Source: Hippopus hippopus (Eukaryota; Mollusca; Bivalvia; Cardiida; Cardiidae). From it: a stretch of 64,000 nucleotides of DNA. The translations under genes were made by a program, and so were the position numbers. The notes beneath the pieces were generated by a model. The model did not search any database, was not told where the DNA came from, and saw nothing but the letters and a program-made list of their open reading frames with translations. The stretch is taken from NCBI GenBank assembly GCA_946811185.2, contig OX328108.1, positions 36,578,493 through 36,642,492 on the forward strand, written 5' to 3'. Below are positions 21,922 to 36,026 of the stretch, piece after piece (the stretch's first letter is position 1; every line of letters begins with the position of its first letter).

Positions 21922-24900
21922 CATTGATACTTTAAATATGCTAAGATGATCAATGTACAGTGTAGAAACCCCAGAAAAGAAGAAAATAATGTCACAAGTG
22001 GCCAAAAAAGACTGAAAACTCTTTCAGTAGCAACTGATTTCTATTGCATAAATCAAACAAAGGGAACTAAATTTTATTATTATTTTTTTTAATCTCTTTT
22101 TACCGTAACAAGAAACCCAGTTACGTTGACTACTGTCTCATACGTGCCAGTTACGCACCCGCGAAAACACGAAAAATCGACTTACGGCACATTCCATAGC
22201 AGACGACACCTCTTGCTTAAGTCAAATATAGGGAATTTTTTTTGTTCTTTTTTATCTTACTAGGGCCATTTTATTGGCATTGATACTTTGAATATGCTCA
22301 GATGATCAATGTACAGTGTAGAAACCCCAGAAAATAAGAAAATAATGTCACAAGTGGCTGAAAAAGACTGAAAACTCTTTCAGTAGCAACTGATTTCTAT
22401 TGCATAAATCAAACAAAGGGAACTAAATTTTATTATTATTTTTTTTAATCTCTTTTTACCGTAACAAGAAACCCAGTTACGTTGACTACCGTCTCATACG
22501 TGCCAGTTACGCACCCGCGAAAACACGAAAAATCGACTTACGGCACATTCCATAGCAGACGACACCTCTTGCTTAAGTCAAATATAGGGAATTTTTTTTG
22601 TTCTTTTTTATCTTACTAGGGCCATTTTATTGGCATTGATACTTTGAATATGCTCAGATGATCAATGTACAGTGTAAAAACCCCAGAAGATAATGTCACA
22701 AGTGGCTAAAAAAGACTGAAAACTCTTTCAGTAGCAACTGATTTCTATTGCATAAATCAAACAAAGGGAACTAAATTTTTATTATTTTTTTTTTTAATCT
22801 CTTTTTATACCGTGACAAGAAACCCAGTTACGTTGACTACCGTCTCATACGTGCCAGTTACGCACCCGCGAAAACACGAAAAATCGACTTACGGCACATT
22901 CCATAGCAGACGACACCTCTTGCTTAAGTCAAATATAGGGATTTTTGTTTCTTCTTTTTTATCTTACTAGGGCCATTTTATTGGCATTGATACTTTGAAT
23001 ATGCTCAGATGATCAATGTACAGTGTAGAAACCTCAGAAAATAAGAAAATAATGTCACAAGTGGCTGAAAAAGACTGAAAACTCTTTCAGTAGCAACTGA
23101 TTTCTATTGCATAAATCAAACAAAGGGAACTAAATTTTTATTATTATTTTTTTTTTAATCTCTTTTTACCGTAACAAGAAACCCAGTTACGTTGACTATC
23201 GTCTCATACGTGCCAGTTACGCACCCGCGAAAACACGAAAAATCGACTTACGGCACATTCCATAGCAGACGACACCTCTTGCTTAAGTCAAATATAGGGA
23301 ATTTTTTTTGTTCTTTTTTATCTTACTAGGGCCATTTTATTGGCATTGATACTTTGAATATGCTCAGATGATCAATGTACAGTGTAGAAACCCCAGAAGA
23401 TAATGTCACAAGTGGCTAAAAAAGACTGAAAACTCTTTCAGTAGCAACTGATTTCTATTGCATAAATCAAACAAAGGGAACTAAATTTTTACTTTTTTTG
23501 TAATCTCTTTTTACCGTAACAAGAAACCCAGTTACGTTGACTACTCTCTCATACGTGCCAGTTACGCACCCGCGAAAACACGAAAAATCGACTTACGGCA
23601 CATTCCATAGCAGATGACACCTCTTGCTTAAGTCAAGTATAGGGATTTTTGTTTCTTCTTTTTTATCTTACTAGGGCCATTTTATTGGCATTGATACTTT
23701 GAATATGCTCAGATGATCAATGTACAGTGTAGAAACCCCAGAAAATAAGAAAAGAATGTCACAAGTGGCTGAAAAAGATTGAAAACTCTTTCAGTAGCAA
23801 CTGATTTCTATTGCATAAATCAAACAAAGGGAACTAAATTTTATTATTATTTTTTTTTAATCTCTTTTTACCGTAACAAGAAACCCAGTTACGTTGACTA
23901 CCGTCTCATACGTGCCAGTTACGCACCCGCGAAAACACGAAAAATCGACTTACGGCACATTCCATAGCAGACGACACCTCTTGCTTAAGTCAAATATAGG
24001 GAATTTTTTTTGTTCTTTTTTATCTTACTAGGGCCATTTTATTGGCATTGATACTTTCAATATGCTCAGATGATCAATTTACAGTGTAGAAACCCCAGAA
24101 AATAAGAAAATAATGTCACAAGTGGCTGAAAAAGACTGAAAACTCTTTCAGTAGCAACTGATTTCTATTGCATAAATCAAACAAAGGGAACTAAATTTTA
24201 TTATTATTTTTTTTTTTATCTCTTTTTACCGTAACAAGAAACCCAGTTACGTTGACTACCGTCTCATACGTGCCAGTTATGCGCCCGCGAAAACATGAAA
24301 AATCGACTTACGGCACATTCCATAGCAGACGACACCTCTTGCTTAAGTCAAATATAGGGAATTTTTTTTTGTTCTTTTTTATCTTACTAGGGCCATTTTA
24401 TTGGCATTGATACTTTGAATATGCTCAGATGATCAATGTACAGTGTAGAAACCCCAGAAAATAATGTCACAAGTGGCTGAAAAAGACTGAAAACTCTTTC
24501 AGTAGCAACTGATTTCTATTGCATAAATCAAACAAAGGGAACTAAATTTTATTATTATTTTTTTTTTAATCTCTTTTTACCGTAACAAGAAACCCAGTTA
24601 CGTTGACTACCGTCTCATACGTGCCAGTTACGCACCCGCGAAAACACGAAAAATCGACTTACGGCACATTCCATAGCAGACGACACCTCTTGCTTAAGTC
24701 AAATATAGGGAATTTATTTTGTTCTTTTTTATCTTACTAGGGCCATTTTATTGGCATTGATACTTTGAATATGCTCAGATGATCAATGTACAGTGTAAAA
24801 ACCCCAGAAGATAATGTCACAAGTGGCTAAAAAAGACTGAAAACTCTTTCAGTAGCAACTGATTTCTATTGCATAAATCAAACAAAGGGAACTAAATTTT

Positions 24901-27218
24901 TATTATTTTTTTTTTAATCTCTTTTTATACCGTGACAGGAAACCCAGTTACGTTGACTACCGTCTCATACGTGCCAGTTACGCACCCGCGAAAACACGAA
25001 AAATCAACTGACGGCACATTCCATAGCAGACGACACCTCTTGCTTAAGTCAAATATAGGGACTTTTTTTTGTTCTTTTTTATCTTACTAGGGCCATTTTA
25101 TTGGCATTGATACTTTGAATATGCTCAGATGATCAATGTACAGTGTAGAAACCCCAGAAGATAATGTCACAAGTGCCTAAAAAAGACTGAAAACTCTTTC
25201 AGTAGCAACTGATTTCTATTGCATAAATCAAACAAAGAGAACTAAATTTTTACTTTTTTTGTAATCTCTTTTTACCGTAACAAGAAACCCAGTTACGTTG
25301 ACTACTCTCTCATAGGTGCCAGTTACGCACCCGCGAAAACACGAAAAATCGACTTACGGCACATTCCATAGCAGATGACACCTCTTGCTTAAGTCAAGTA
25401 TAGGGATTTTTGTTTCTTCTTTTTTATCTTACTAGGGCCATTTTATTGGCATTGATAGTTTGAATATGCTCAGATGATCAATGTACAGTGTAGAAACCCC
25501 AGAAAATAAGAAAAGAATGTCACAAGTGGCTGAAAAAGACTGAAAACTCTTTCAGTAGCAACTGATTTCTATTGCATAAATCAAACAAAGGGAACTAAAT
25601 TTTATTATTATTTTTTTTTAATCTCTTTTTCCCGTAACAAGAAACCCAGTTACGTTGACTACCGTCTCATACGTGCCAGTTACGCTCCCGCGAAAACACG
25701 AAAAATCGATTTACGGCACATTCCATAGCAGACGACACCTCTTGCTTAAGTCAAATATAGGGAATTTTTTTTGTTCTTTTTTATCTTACTAGGGCCATTT
25801 TATTGGCATTGATACTTTCAATATGCTCAGATGATCAATTTACAGTGTAGAAACCCCAGAAAATAAGAAAATAATGTCACAAGTGGCTGAAAAAGACTGA
25901 AAACTCTTTCAGTAGCAACTGATTTCTATTGCATAAATCAAACAAAGGGAACTAAATTTTATTATTATTTTTTTTTTTATCTCTTTTTACCGTAACAAGA
26001 AACCCATTTACGTTGACTACCGTCTCATACCTGCCAGTTATGCGCCCGCGAAAACATGAAAAATCGACTTACGGCACATTCCATAGCAGACGACACCTCT
26101 TGCTTAAGTCAAATATAGGGAATTTTTTTTTGTTCTTTTTTATCTTACTAGGGCCATTTTATTGGCATTGATACTTTGAATATGCTCAGATGATCAATGT
26201 ACAGTGTAGAAACCCCTGAAAATAATGTCACAAGTGGCTGAAAAAGACTGAAAACTCTTTCAGTAGCAACTGATTTCTATTGCATAAATCAAACAAAGGG
26301 AACTAAATTTTATTATTATTTTTTTTTTAATCTCTTTTTACCGTAACAAGAAACCCAGTTACGTTGACTACCGTCTCATACGTGCCAGTTACGCACCCGC
26401 GAAAACACGAAAAATCGACTTACGGCACATTCCATAGCAGACGACACCTCTTGCTTAAGTCAAATATAGGGAATTTATTTTGTTCTTTTTTATCTTACTA
26501 GGGCCATTTTATTGGCATTGATACTTTGAATATGCTCAGATGATCAATGTACAGTGTAAAAACCCCAGAAGATAATGTCACAAGTGGCTAAAAAAGACTG
26601 AAAACTCTTTCAGTAGCAACTGATTTCTATTGCATAAATCAAACAAAGGGAACTAAATTTTTATTATTTTTTTTTTAATCTCTTTTTATACCGTGACAAG
26701 AAACCCAGTTACGTTGACTACCGTCTCATACGTGCCAGTTACGCACCCGCGAAAACACGAAAAATCAACTGACGGCACATTCCATAGCAGACGACACCTC
26801 TTGCTTAAGTCAAATATAGGGAATTTTTTTTGTTCTTTTTTATCTTACTAGGGCCATTTTATTGGCATTGATACTTTGAATATGCTCAGATGATCAATGT
26901 ACAGTGTAGAAACCTCAGAAAATAAGAAAATAATGTCACAAGTGGCTGAAAAAGACTGAAAACTCTTTCAGTAGCAACTGATTTCTATTGCATAAATCAA
27001 ACAAAGGGAACTAAATTGTTATTATTTTTTTTTTAATCTCTTTTTATACCGTGACAAGAAATCCAGTTGCGTTGACTACCGTCCCATACGTGCCAGTTAT
27101 GCGCCCGCGAAAACACGAAAAATCGACTTACGGCACATTCCATAGCAGACGACACCTGTTGCCTAAGTCAAATATAGGGAAATTTTTTTTTTCGTTTTCT
27201 CTTACTAGGGCCATTGAA
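21922..27218. repeat. Monomer block B6 (15 monomers)
   Basis: 5297 bp, a composite. Its left ~3.2 kb match B4. Its right ~3.3 kb, from the 'aaaaagattgaaaac' marker at about 23772 to the spacer flank, match B9 and B11 with identical spacing (3272 bp in B6 and B9). It links the A-B region to the C-D-E region. Variants include 'cattgatactttcaatatg' and 'gatcaatttacag' near 24050. Confidence 0.95.
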
Positions 27219-28291
27219 TTGGTTACGATGACTATCGCACCCATACGTGACCGTTACATGCTGTGCATAAAATCATAAAATCAACTAGGACACTTTCGGA
27301 GGCAACTGATACCTGTTGCACAAATCAAAGAAAGGTAAACCAAATTTGTTTTCTTACCAAGGTCATGAAAAACATTGAACCAATTTTGGTGACCGTGTGA
27401 GTCATAAGTCGATTTTATGTTTAACCGCTGCGCAAAAACATTGATTCAGAAGCAACGGGTTGCTGTTGCATAAACTTTTTCCAATAAGAAATCTTGTTCT
27501 TGTTTGAAGAATTTAGAAATAGGCCAATGAAATACAATAAGATGTAAGAATGACTAATAATAAAAATAGGTAAAATAGATAAAATGGCAAAGTTAGGGAT
27601 TCAACCTTTGACCATCAGGACCCAAAAAAGGTCTTGGTGCAGGGGTCAAACCCTCTTTGCGATTGAATAGGCTCAAATGACCCGAAGATTTAACATAGAT
27701 ATACAGAGATTTCCCCCCCCCTTCCAATCTGCCAATCAAATCTCAGGCCTCTATTAAATTATCCAATCACAGAAGCTTTTAGAAAATCAAAATGGCGTCC
27801 AATCTGCCAATCAAATCTCAGGCCTCTATTAAATTATCCAATCACAGAAGCTTTTAGAAAATCAAAATGGCGTCCAATCAGCCAATCAAATCTCATCCCT
27901 CTCTCCAAATTATCCAATCAGAAAAGCTTTGAGAAATTCAATATTGCGCCCAATCAGCCAATCAAATTGCAGACACACCCACAGAATCATCCAATCAGAA
28001 AGCTTTGAGCCATTTGAAATGGCGCCCGAAAATATCGATAGAAAACAGTGAACAAGAATCGGCATAAAAGTGGATTTTAAGTCTTCTTTGAAGGCTGTTA
28101 TGCAGTCCTTGGCAAACTGCCAGGCATGCACCCTCCACACATACCAGATTTCACTGAAAATGGGCGAAAATTTAAGAAAACAGGGTGACAGAAGACCTTG
28201 TTTTGGTGCCTTCTAGCACCTTGCAAGAGTGACTTCCCCTGATCTCTTGATTCGATTTGCTTTTCTAATTCAGGCCAACTGCCATACTGTA
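27219..28291 (+). repeat. Spacer S7, subtype C
   Basis: 1073-bp spacer. Subtype C markers: 'gttacatgctg' (CpG to TpG type change), 'aaatttgtttt', 'cacacataccag', and a C-tract of 9. S12 and S13 share most of these. S10 shares only those in its left half. Confidence 0.95.
27723..28024 (+). promoter_or_regulatory. CCAAT-box array in S7
   Basis: Four subrepeats, 12 CCAAT. Confidence 0.6.
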
Positions 28292-31200
28292 CATTGATAC
28301 TTTAAATATGCTAAGATGATCAATGTACAGTGTAGAAACCCCAGAAAAGAAGAAAATAATGTCACAAGTGGCCAAAAAAGACTGAAAACTCTTTCAGTAG
28401 CAACTGATTTCTATTGCATAAATCAAACAAAGGGAACTAAATTTTATTATTATTTTTTTTAATCTCTTTTTACCGTAACAAGAAACCCAGTTACGTTGAC
28501 TACTGTCTCATACGTACCAGTTACGCACCCGCGAAAACACGAAAAATCGACTTACGGCACATTCCATAGCAGACGACACCTCTTGCTTAAGTCAAATATA
28601 GGGAATTTTTTTTGTTCTTTTTTTATCTTACTAGGGCCATTTTATTGGCATTGATACTTTGAATATGCTCAGATGATCAATTTACAGTGTAGAAACCCCA
28701 GAAAATAATGTCACAAGTGGCTGAAAAAGACTGAAAACTCTTTCAGTAGCAACTGATTTCTATTGCATAAATCAAACAAAGGGAACTAAATTTTATTATT
28801 ATTTTTTTTAATCTCTTTTTACCGTAACAAGAAACCCAGTTACGTTGACTACCATGTCATACGTGCCAGTTACGCACCCGCGAAAACACGAAAAATCGAC
28901 TTACGGCACATTCCATAGCAGACGACACCTCTTGCTTAAGTCAAATATAGGGAATTTTTTTTGTTCTTTTTTATCTTACTAGGGCCATTTTATTGGCATT
29001 GATACTTTGAATATGCTCAGATGATCAATGTACAGTGTAGAAACCCCAGAAAATAATGTCACAAGTGGCTGAAAAAGACTGAAAACTCTTTCAGTAGCAA
29101 CTGATTTCTATTGCATAAATCAAACAAAGGGAACTAAATTTTATTATTATTTTTTTTAATCTCTTTTTACCGTAACAAGAAACCCAGTTACGTTGACTAC
29201 CATGTCATACGTGCCAGTTACGCACCCGCGAAAACACGAAAAATCGACTTACGGCACATTCCATAGCAGACGACACCTCTTGCTTAAGTCAAATATAGGG
29301 AATTTTTTTTGTTCTTTTTTATCTTACTAGGGCCATTTTATTGGCATTGATACTTTGAATATGCTCAGATGATCAATGTACAGTGTAAAAACCCCAGAAG
29401 ATAATGTCACAAGTGCCTAAAAAAGACTGAAAAGTCTTTCAGTAGCAACTGATTTCTATTGCATAAATCAAACAAAGGGAACTAAATTTTTACTTTTTTT
29501 GTAATCTCTTTTTACCGTAACAAGAAACCCAGTTACGTTGACTTCTCTCTCATACGTGCCAGTTACGCACCCGCGAAAACACGAAAAATCGACTTACGGC
29601 ACATTCCATAGCAGACGACACCTCTTGCTTAAGTCAAATATAGGGAATTTTTTTTTGTTCTTTTTTATCTTACTAGGGCCATTTTATTGGCATTGATACT
29701 TTGAATATGCTCAGATGATCAATTTACAGTGTAGAAACCCCAGAAAATAATGTCACAAGTGGCTGAAAAAGACTGAAAACTCTTTCAGTAGCAACTGATT
29801 TCTATTGCATAAATCAAACAAAGGGAACTAAATTTTATTATTATTTTTTTTAATCTCTTTTTACCGTAACAAGAAACCCAGTTACGTTGACTACCATGTC
29901 ATACGTGCCAGTTACGCACCCGCGAAAACACGAAAAATCGACTTACGGCACATTCCATAGCAGACGACACCTCTTGCTTAAGTCAAATATAGGGAATTTT
30001 TTTTGTTCTTTTTTATCTTACTAGGGCCATTTTATTGGCATTGATACTTTGAATATGCTCAGATGATCAATGTACAGTGTAGAAACCCCAGAAAATAATG
30101 TCACAAGTGGCTGAAAAAGACTGAAAACTCTTTCAGTAGCAACTGATTTCTATTGCATAAATCAAACAAAGGGAACTAAATTTTATTATTATTTTTTTTA
30201 ATCTCTTTTTACCGTAACAAGAAACCCAGTTACGTTGACTACCGTGTCATACGTGCCAGTTACGCACCCGCGAAAACACGAAAAATCGACTTACGGCACA
30301 TTCCATAGCAGACGACACCTCTTGCTTAAGTCAAATATAGGGAATTTTTTTTGTTCTTTTTTATCTTACTAGGGCCATTTTATTGGCATTGATACTTTGA
30401 ATATGCTCAGATGATCAATGTACAGTGTAAAAACCCCAGAAGATAATGTCACAAGTGCCTAAAAAAGACTGAAAAGTCTTTCAGTAGCAACTGATTTCTA
30501 TTGCATAAATCAAACAAAGGGAACTAAATTTTTACTTTTTTTGTAATCTCTTTTTACCGTAACAAGAAACCCAGTTACGTTGACTTCTCTCTCATACGTG
30601 CCAGTTACGCACCCGCGAAAACACGAAAAATCGACTTACGGCACATTCCATAGCAGACGACACCTCTTGCTTAAGTCAAATATAGGGAATTTTTTTTTGT
30701 TCTTTTTTATCTTACTAGGGCCATTTTATTGGCATTGATACTTTGAATATGCTCAGATGATCAATTTACAGTGTAGAAACCCCAGAAAATAAGAAAATAA
30801 TGTCACAAGTGGCTGAAAAAGACTGAAAATTCTTTCAGTAGCAACTGATTTCTATTGCATAAATCAAACAAAGGGAACTAAATTTTATTATTATTTTTTT
30901 TTATCTCTTTTTACCGTAACAAGAAACCCAGTTACGTTGACTACCGTCTCATACGTGCCAGTTACGCACCCGCGAAAACACGAAAAATCGACTTACGGCA
31001 CATTCCATAGCAGACGACATATCTTGCTTAAGTCAAATATAGGGAATTTTTTTTGTTCTTTTTTATCTTACTAGGGCCATTTTATTGGCATTGATACTTT
31101 GAATATGCTCAGATGATCAATGTACAGTGTAAAAACCCCAGAAGATAATGTCACAAGTGGCTAAAAAAGACTGAAAACTCTTTCAGTAGCAACTGATTTC

Positions 31201-34200
31201 TATTGCATAAATCAAACAAAGGGAACTAAATTTTATTATTTTTTTAATCTCTTTTTACCGTAACAAGAAACCCAGTTACGTTGACTACCGTCTCATACGT
31301 GCCAGTTATGCGCCCGCGAAAACATGAAAAATTGACTTACGGCACATTCCATAGCAGACGACACCTCTTGCTTAAATCAAATATAGGGAATTTTTTTTTT
31401 TGTTCTTTTTTATCTTACTAGGGCCATTGAAATGGCATTGATAGTTTGAATATGCTCAGATGATCAATGTACAGTGTATAAACCCCAGAAGATAATGTCA
31501 CAAGTGCCTAAAAAAGACTGAAAACTCTTTCAGTAGCAACTGATTTCTATTGCATAAATCAAACAAAGGGAACTAAATTTTATTATTTTTTTAATCTCTT
31601 TTTACCGTAACAAGAAAGCCAGTTACGTTGACTACTCTCTCATACGTGCCAGTTACGCACCCGCGAAAACACGAAAAATCGACTTACGGCACATTCCATA
31701 GCAAACGACACCTCTTGCTTAAGTCAAGTATAGGGATTTTTGTTTCTTCTTTTTTATCTTACTAGGGCCATTTTATTGGCATTGATACTTTGAATATGCT
31801 CAGATGATCAATGTACAGTGTAGAAACCCCAGAAGATAATGTCACAAGTGCCTAAAAAAGACTGAAAACTCTTTCAGTAGCAACTGATTTCTATTGCATA
31901 AATCAAACAAAGGGAACTAAATTTTTATTATTTTTTTTTTTAATCTCTTTTTATACCGTGACAAGAAACCCAGTTACGTTGACTACCATCTCATACGTGC
32001 CAGTTACGCACCCGCGAAAACACGAAAAATCGACTTACGGCACATTCCATAGCAGACGACACCTCTTGCTTAAGTCAAATATACGGATTTTTGTTTCTTC
32101 TTTTTTATCTTACTAGGGCCATTTTATTGGCATTGATACTTTGAATATGCTCAGATGATCAATGTACAGTGTAGAAACCCCAGAAAATAAGAAAATAATG
32201 TCACAAGTGGCTGAAAAAGACTGAAAACTCTTTCAGTAGCAACTGATTTCTATTGCATAAATCAAACAAAGGGAACTAAATTTTTATTATTATTTTTTTT
32301 TTAATCTCTTTTTACCGTAACAAGAAACCCAGTTACGTTGACTACTGTCTCATACGTACCAGTTACGCACCCGCGAAAACACGAAAAATCGACTTACGGC
32401 ACATTCCATAGCAGACGACACCTCTTGCTTAAGTCAAATATAGGGAATTTTTTTTGTTCTTTTTTTATCTTACTAGGGCCATTTTATTGGCATTGATACT
32501 TTGAATATGCTCAGATGATCAATTTACAGTGTAGAAACCCCAGAAAATAATGTCACAAGTGGCTGAAAAAGACTGAAAACTCTTTCAGTAGCAATTGATT
32601 TCTATTGCATAAATCAAACAAAGGGAACTAAATTTTATTATTATTTTTTTTAATCTCTTTTTACCGTAACAAGAAACCCAGTTACGTTGACTACCGTGTC
32701 ATACGTGCCAGTTACGCACCTGCGAAAACACGAAAAATCGACTTACGGCACATTCCATAGCAGACGACACCTCTTGCTTCAGTCAAATATAGGGAATTTT
32801 TTTTGTTCTTTTTTATCTTACTAGGGCCATTTTATTGGCATTGATACTTTGAATATGCTCAGATGATCAATGTACAGTGTAGAAACCCCAGAAGATAATG
32901 TTACAAGTGCCTAAAAAAGACTGAAAACTCTTTCAGTAGCAACTGATTTCTGTTGCATAAATCAAACAAAGGGAACTAAATTTTTATTATTATTTTTTGT
33001 AATCTCTTTTTACCGTAACAAGAAACCTAGTTACGTTGACTACTCTCTCATACGTGCCAGTTACGCACCCGCGAAAACACGAAAAATCGACTTACGGCAC
33101 ATTCCATAGCAGACGACACCTCTTGCTTAAGTCAAATATAGGGAATTTTTTTTGTTCTTTTTTATCTTACTAGGGCCATTTTATTGGCATTGATACTTTG
33201 AATATGCTCAGATGATCAATTTACAGTGTAGAAACCCCAGAAAATAAGAAAATAATGTCACATGTGGCTGAAAAAGACTGAAAACTCTTTCAGTAGCAAC
33301 TGATTTCTATTGCATAAATCAAACAAAGGGAACTAAATTTTATTATTATTTTTTTTAATCTCTTTTTACCGTAACAAGAAACCCAGTTACGTTGACTACC
33401 GTGTCATACGTGCCAGTTACGCACCCGCGAAAACACGAAAAATCGACTTACGGCACATTCAATAGCAGACGACACCTCTTGCTTAAGTCAAATATAGGGA
33501 TTTTTTTTTTGTTCTTTTTTATCTTACTAGGGTCATTTTATTGGCATTGATACTTTGAATATGCTCAGATGATCAATTTACAGTGTAGAAACCCCAGAAA
33601 ATAAGAAAATAATGTCACAAGTGGCTGAAAAAGACTGAAAACTCTTTCAGTAGCAAGTGATTTCTATTGCATAAATCAAACAAAGGGAACTAAATTTTAT
33701 TATTTTTTTTTTTTATCTCTTTTTACCGTAACAAGAAACCTAGTTATGTTGACTACCGTCTCATACGTGCCAGTTACGCACCCGCGAAAACACGAAAAAT
33801 CGACTTACGGCACATTCCATAGCAGACGACATATCTTGCTTAAGTCAAATATAGGGAATTTTTTTTGTTCTTTTTTATCTTACTAGGGCCATTTTATTGG
33901 CATTGATACTTTGAATATGCTCAGATGATCAATGTACAGTGTAAAAACCCCAGAAGATAATGTCACAAGTGGCTAAAAAAGACTGAAAACTCTTTCAGTA
34001 GCAACTGATTTCTATTGCATAAATCAAACAAAGGGAACTAAATTTTTATTATTTTTTTTTTAATCTCTTTTTATACCGTGACAAGAAACCCAGTTACGTT
34101 GACTACCGTCTCATACGTGCCAGTTACGCACCCGCGAAAACACGAAAAATCGACTTACGGCACATTCCATAGCAGACGACACCTCTTGCTTCAGTCAAAT

Positions 34201-34954
34201 ATAGGGAATTTTTTTTGTTCTTTTTTATCTTACTAGGGCCATTTTATTGGCATTGATACTTTGAATATGCTCAGATGATCAATGTACAGTGTAGAAACCC
34301 CAGAAAATAAGAAAATAATGTCACAAGTGGCTGAAAAAGACTGAAAACTCTTTCAGTAGCAACTGATTTCTATTGCATAAATCAAACAAAGGGAACTAAA
34401 TTTTATTATTATTTTTTTTTTTATCTCTTTTTACCGTAACAAGAAACCCAGTTACGTTGACTACCGTCTCATACGTGCCAGTTACGCACCCGCGAAAACA
34501 CGAAAAATCGACTTACGGCACATTCCATAGCAGACGACACCTCTTGCTTAAATCAAATATAGGGAATTTTTTTTTGTTCTTTTTTATCTTACTAGGGTCA
34601 TTGAAATGGCATTGATAGTTTGAATATGCTCAGATGATCAATGTACAGTGTAGAAACCCCAGAAGATAATGTCACAAGTGCCTAAAAAAGACTGAAAACT
34701 CTTTCAGTAGCAACTGATTTCTATTGCATAAATCAAACAAAGGGAACTAAATTTTTATTATTTTTTTTTTAATCTCTTTTTATACCGTGACAAGAAATCC
34801 AGTTGCGTTGACTACCGTCCCATACGTGCCAGTTATGCGCCCGCGAAAACATGAAAAATCGACTTACGGCACATTCCATAGCAGACGACACCTGTTGCCT
34901 AAGTCAAATATAGGGAAATTTTTTTTTTCGTTTTCTCTTACTAGGGCCATTGAA
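28292..34954. repeat. Monomer block B7 (19 monomers, longest in the window)
   Basis: 6663 bp. It contains a local three-monomer duplication: the rare 'gaaaagtctttcag' occurs at 29429 and again at 30471, 1042 bp apart, with the same neighbours. The corresponding array at 52799-60182 has one copy. Other rare variants such as 'gtgtataaacccc' (31480), 'gttacaag' (32900), 'agcaagtgatt' (33653) and 'acatatcttgc' have partners in B12 and B13. Confidence 0.95.
29422..29439 (+). other. Variant monomer stem-loop with GAAA loop
   Basis: AAAGACT (29422-29428), loop GAAA, AGTCTTT (33-39). The usual monomer instead forms ACTGAAA-ACTC-TTTCAGT in the same place. A single C-to-G type change (actc to agtc) moves the stem. 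Same variant at 30464-30481 and 62726-62743. Confidence 0.6.
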
Positions 34955-36026
34955 TTGGTTACGATGACTATCGCACCCATACGTGACCGTTACGTGCTGT
35001 GCATAAAATCATAAAATCAACTAGGACACTTTCGGAGGCAACTGATACCTGTTGCACAAATCAAAGAAAGGTAAACCAAATTCGTTTTCTTACCAAGGTC
35101 ATGAAAAACATTGAACCAATTTTGGTGACCGTGTGAGTCATAAGTCGATTTTATGTTTAACCGCTGCGCAAAAACATTGATTCAGAAGCAACGGGTTGCT
35201 GTTGCATAAACTTTTTCCAATAAGAAATCTTGTTCTTGTTTGAAGAATTTAGAAATAGGCCAATGAAATACAATAAGATGTAAGAATGACTAATAATAAA
35301 AATAGATAAAATAGATAACATGGCAAAGTTAGGGATTCAACCTTTGACCATCAGGACCCAAAAAAGGTCTTGGTGCAGGGGTCAAACCCTCTTTGCGATT
35401 GAATAGGCTCAAATGACCCGAAGATTTAACATAGATATACAGAGATTTCCCCCCCCTTCCAATCTGCCAATCAAATCTCAGGCCTCTATTAAATTATCCA
35501 ATCACAGAAGCTTTTAGAAAATCAAAATGGCGTCCAATCTGCCAATCAAATCTCAGGCCTCTATTAAATTATCCAATCACAGAAGCTTTTAGAAAATCAA
35601 AATGGCGTCCAATCAGCCAATCAAATCTCATCCCTCTCTCCAAATTATCCAATCAGAAAAGCTTTGAGAAATCCAATATTGCGCCCAATCAGCCAATCAA
35701 ATTGCAAACACACCCACAGAATCATCCAATCAGAAAGCTTTGAGCCATTTGAAATGGCGCCCGAAAATATCGATAGAAAACAGTGAACAAGAATCGGCAT
35801 AAAAGTGGATTTTAAGTCTTCTTTGAAGGCTGTTATGCAGTCCTTGGCAAACTGCCAGGCATGCACCCTCCACACATGCCAGATTTCACTGAAAATGGGC
35901 GAAAATTTAAGAAAACAGGGTGACAGAAGACCTTGTTTTGGTGCCTTCTAGCACCTTGCAAGAGTGACTTCCCCTGATCTCTTGATTCGATTTGCTTTTC
36001 TAATTCAGGCCAACTGCCATACTGTA
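34955..36026 (+). repeat. Spacer S8, subtype D
   Basis: 1072-bp spacer. Subtype D markers: 'agataacatggc', 'gaaatccaatattg', 'ttgcaaacacac', 'tttaaatttgctaag', and a C-tract of 8. S14 shares all of them. Confidence 0.95.
35458..35759 (+). promoter_or_regulatory. CCAAT-box array in S8
   Basis: Four subrepeats, 12 CCAAT. The D change 'gaaatccaatattg' creates a 13th CCAAT between the third and fourth subrepeats. Confidence 0.6.

Larger units (their letters stand above)
16972..27218. repeat. A-B spacer dimer 3 (S5-B5-S6-B6)
   Basis: Higher-order repeat of 10247 bp: A spacer, 8 monomers, B spacer, 15 monomers. The right third of B6 belongs to the C-D-E family. Confidence 0.85.
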
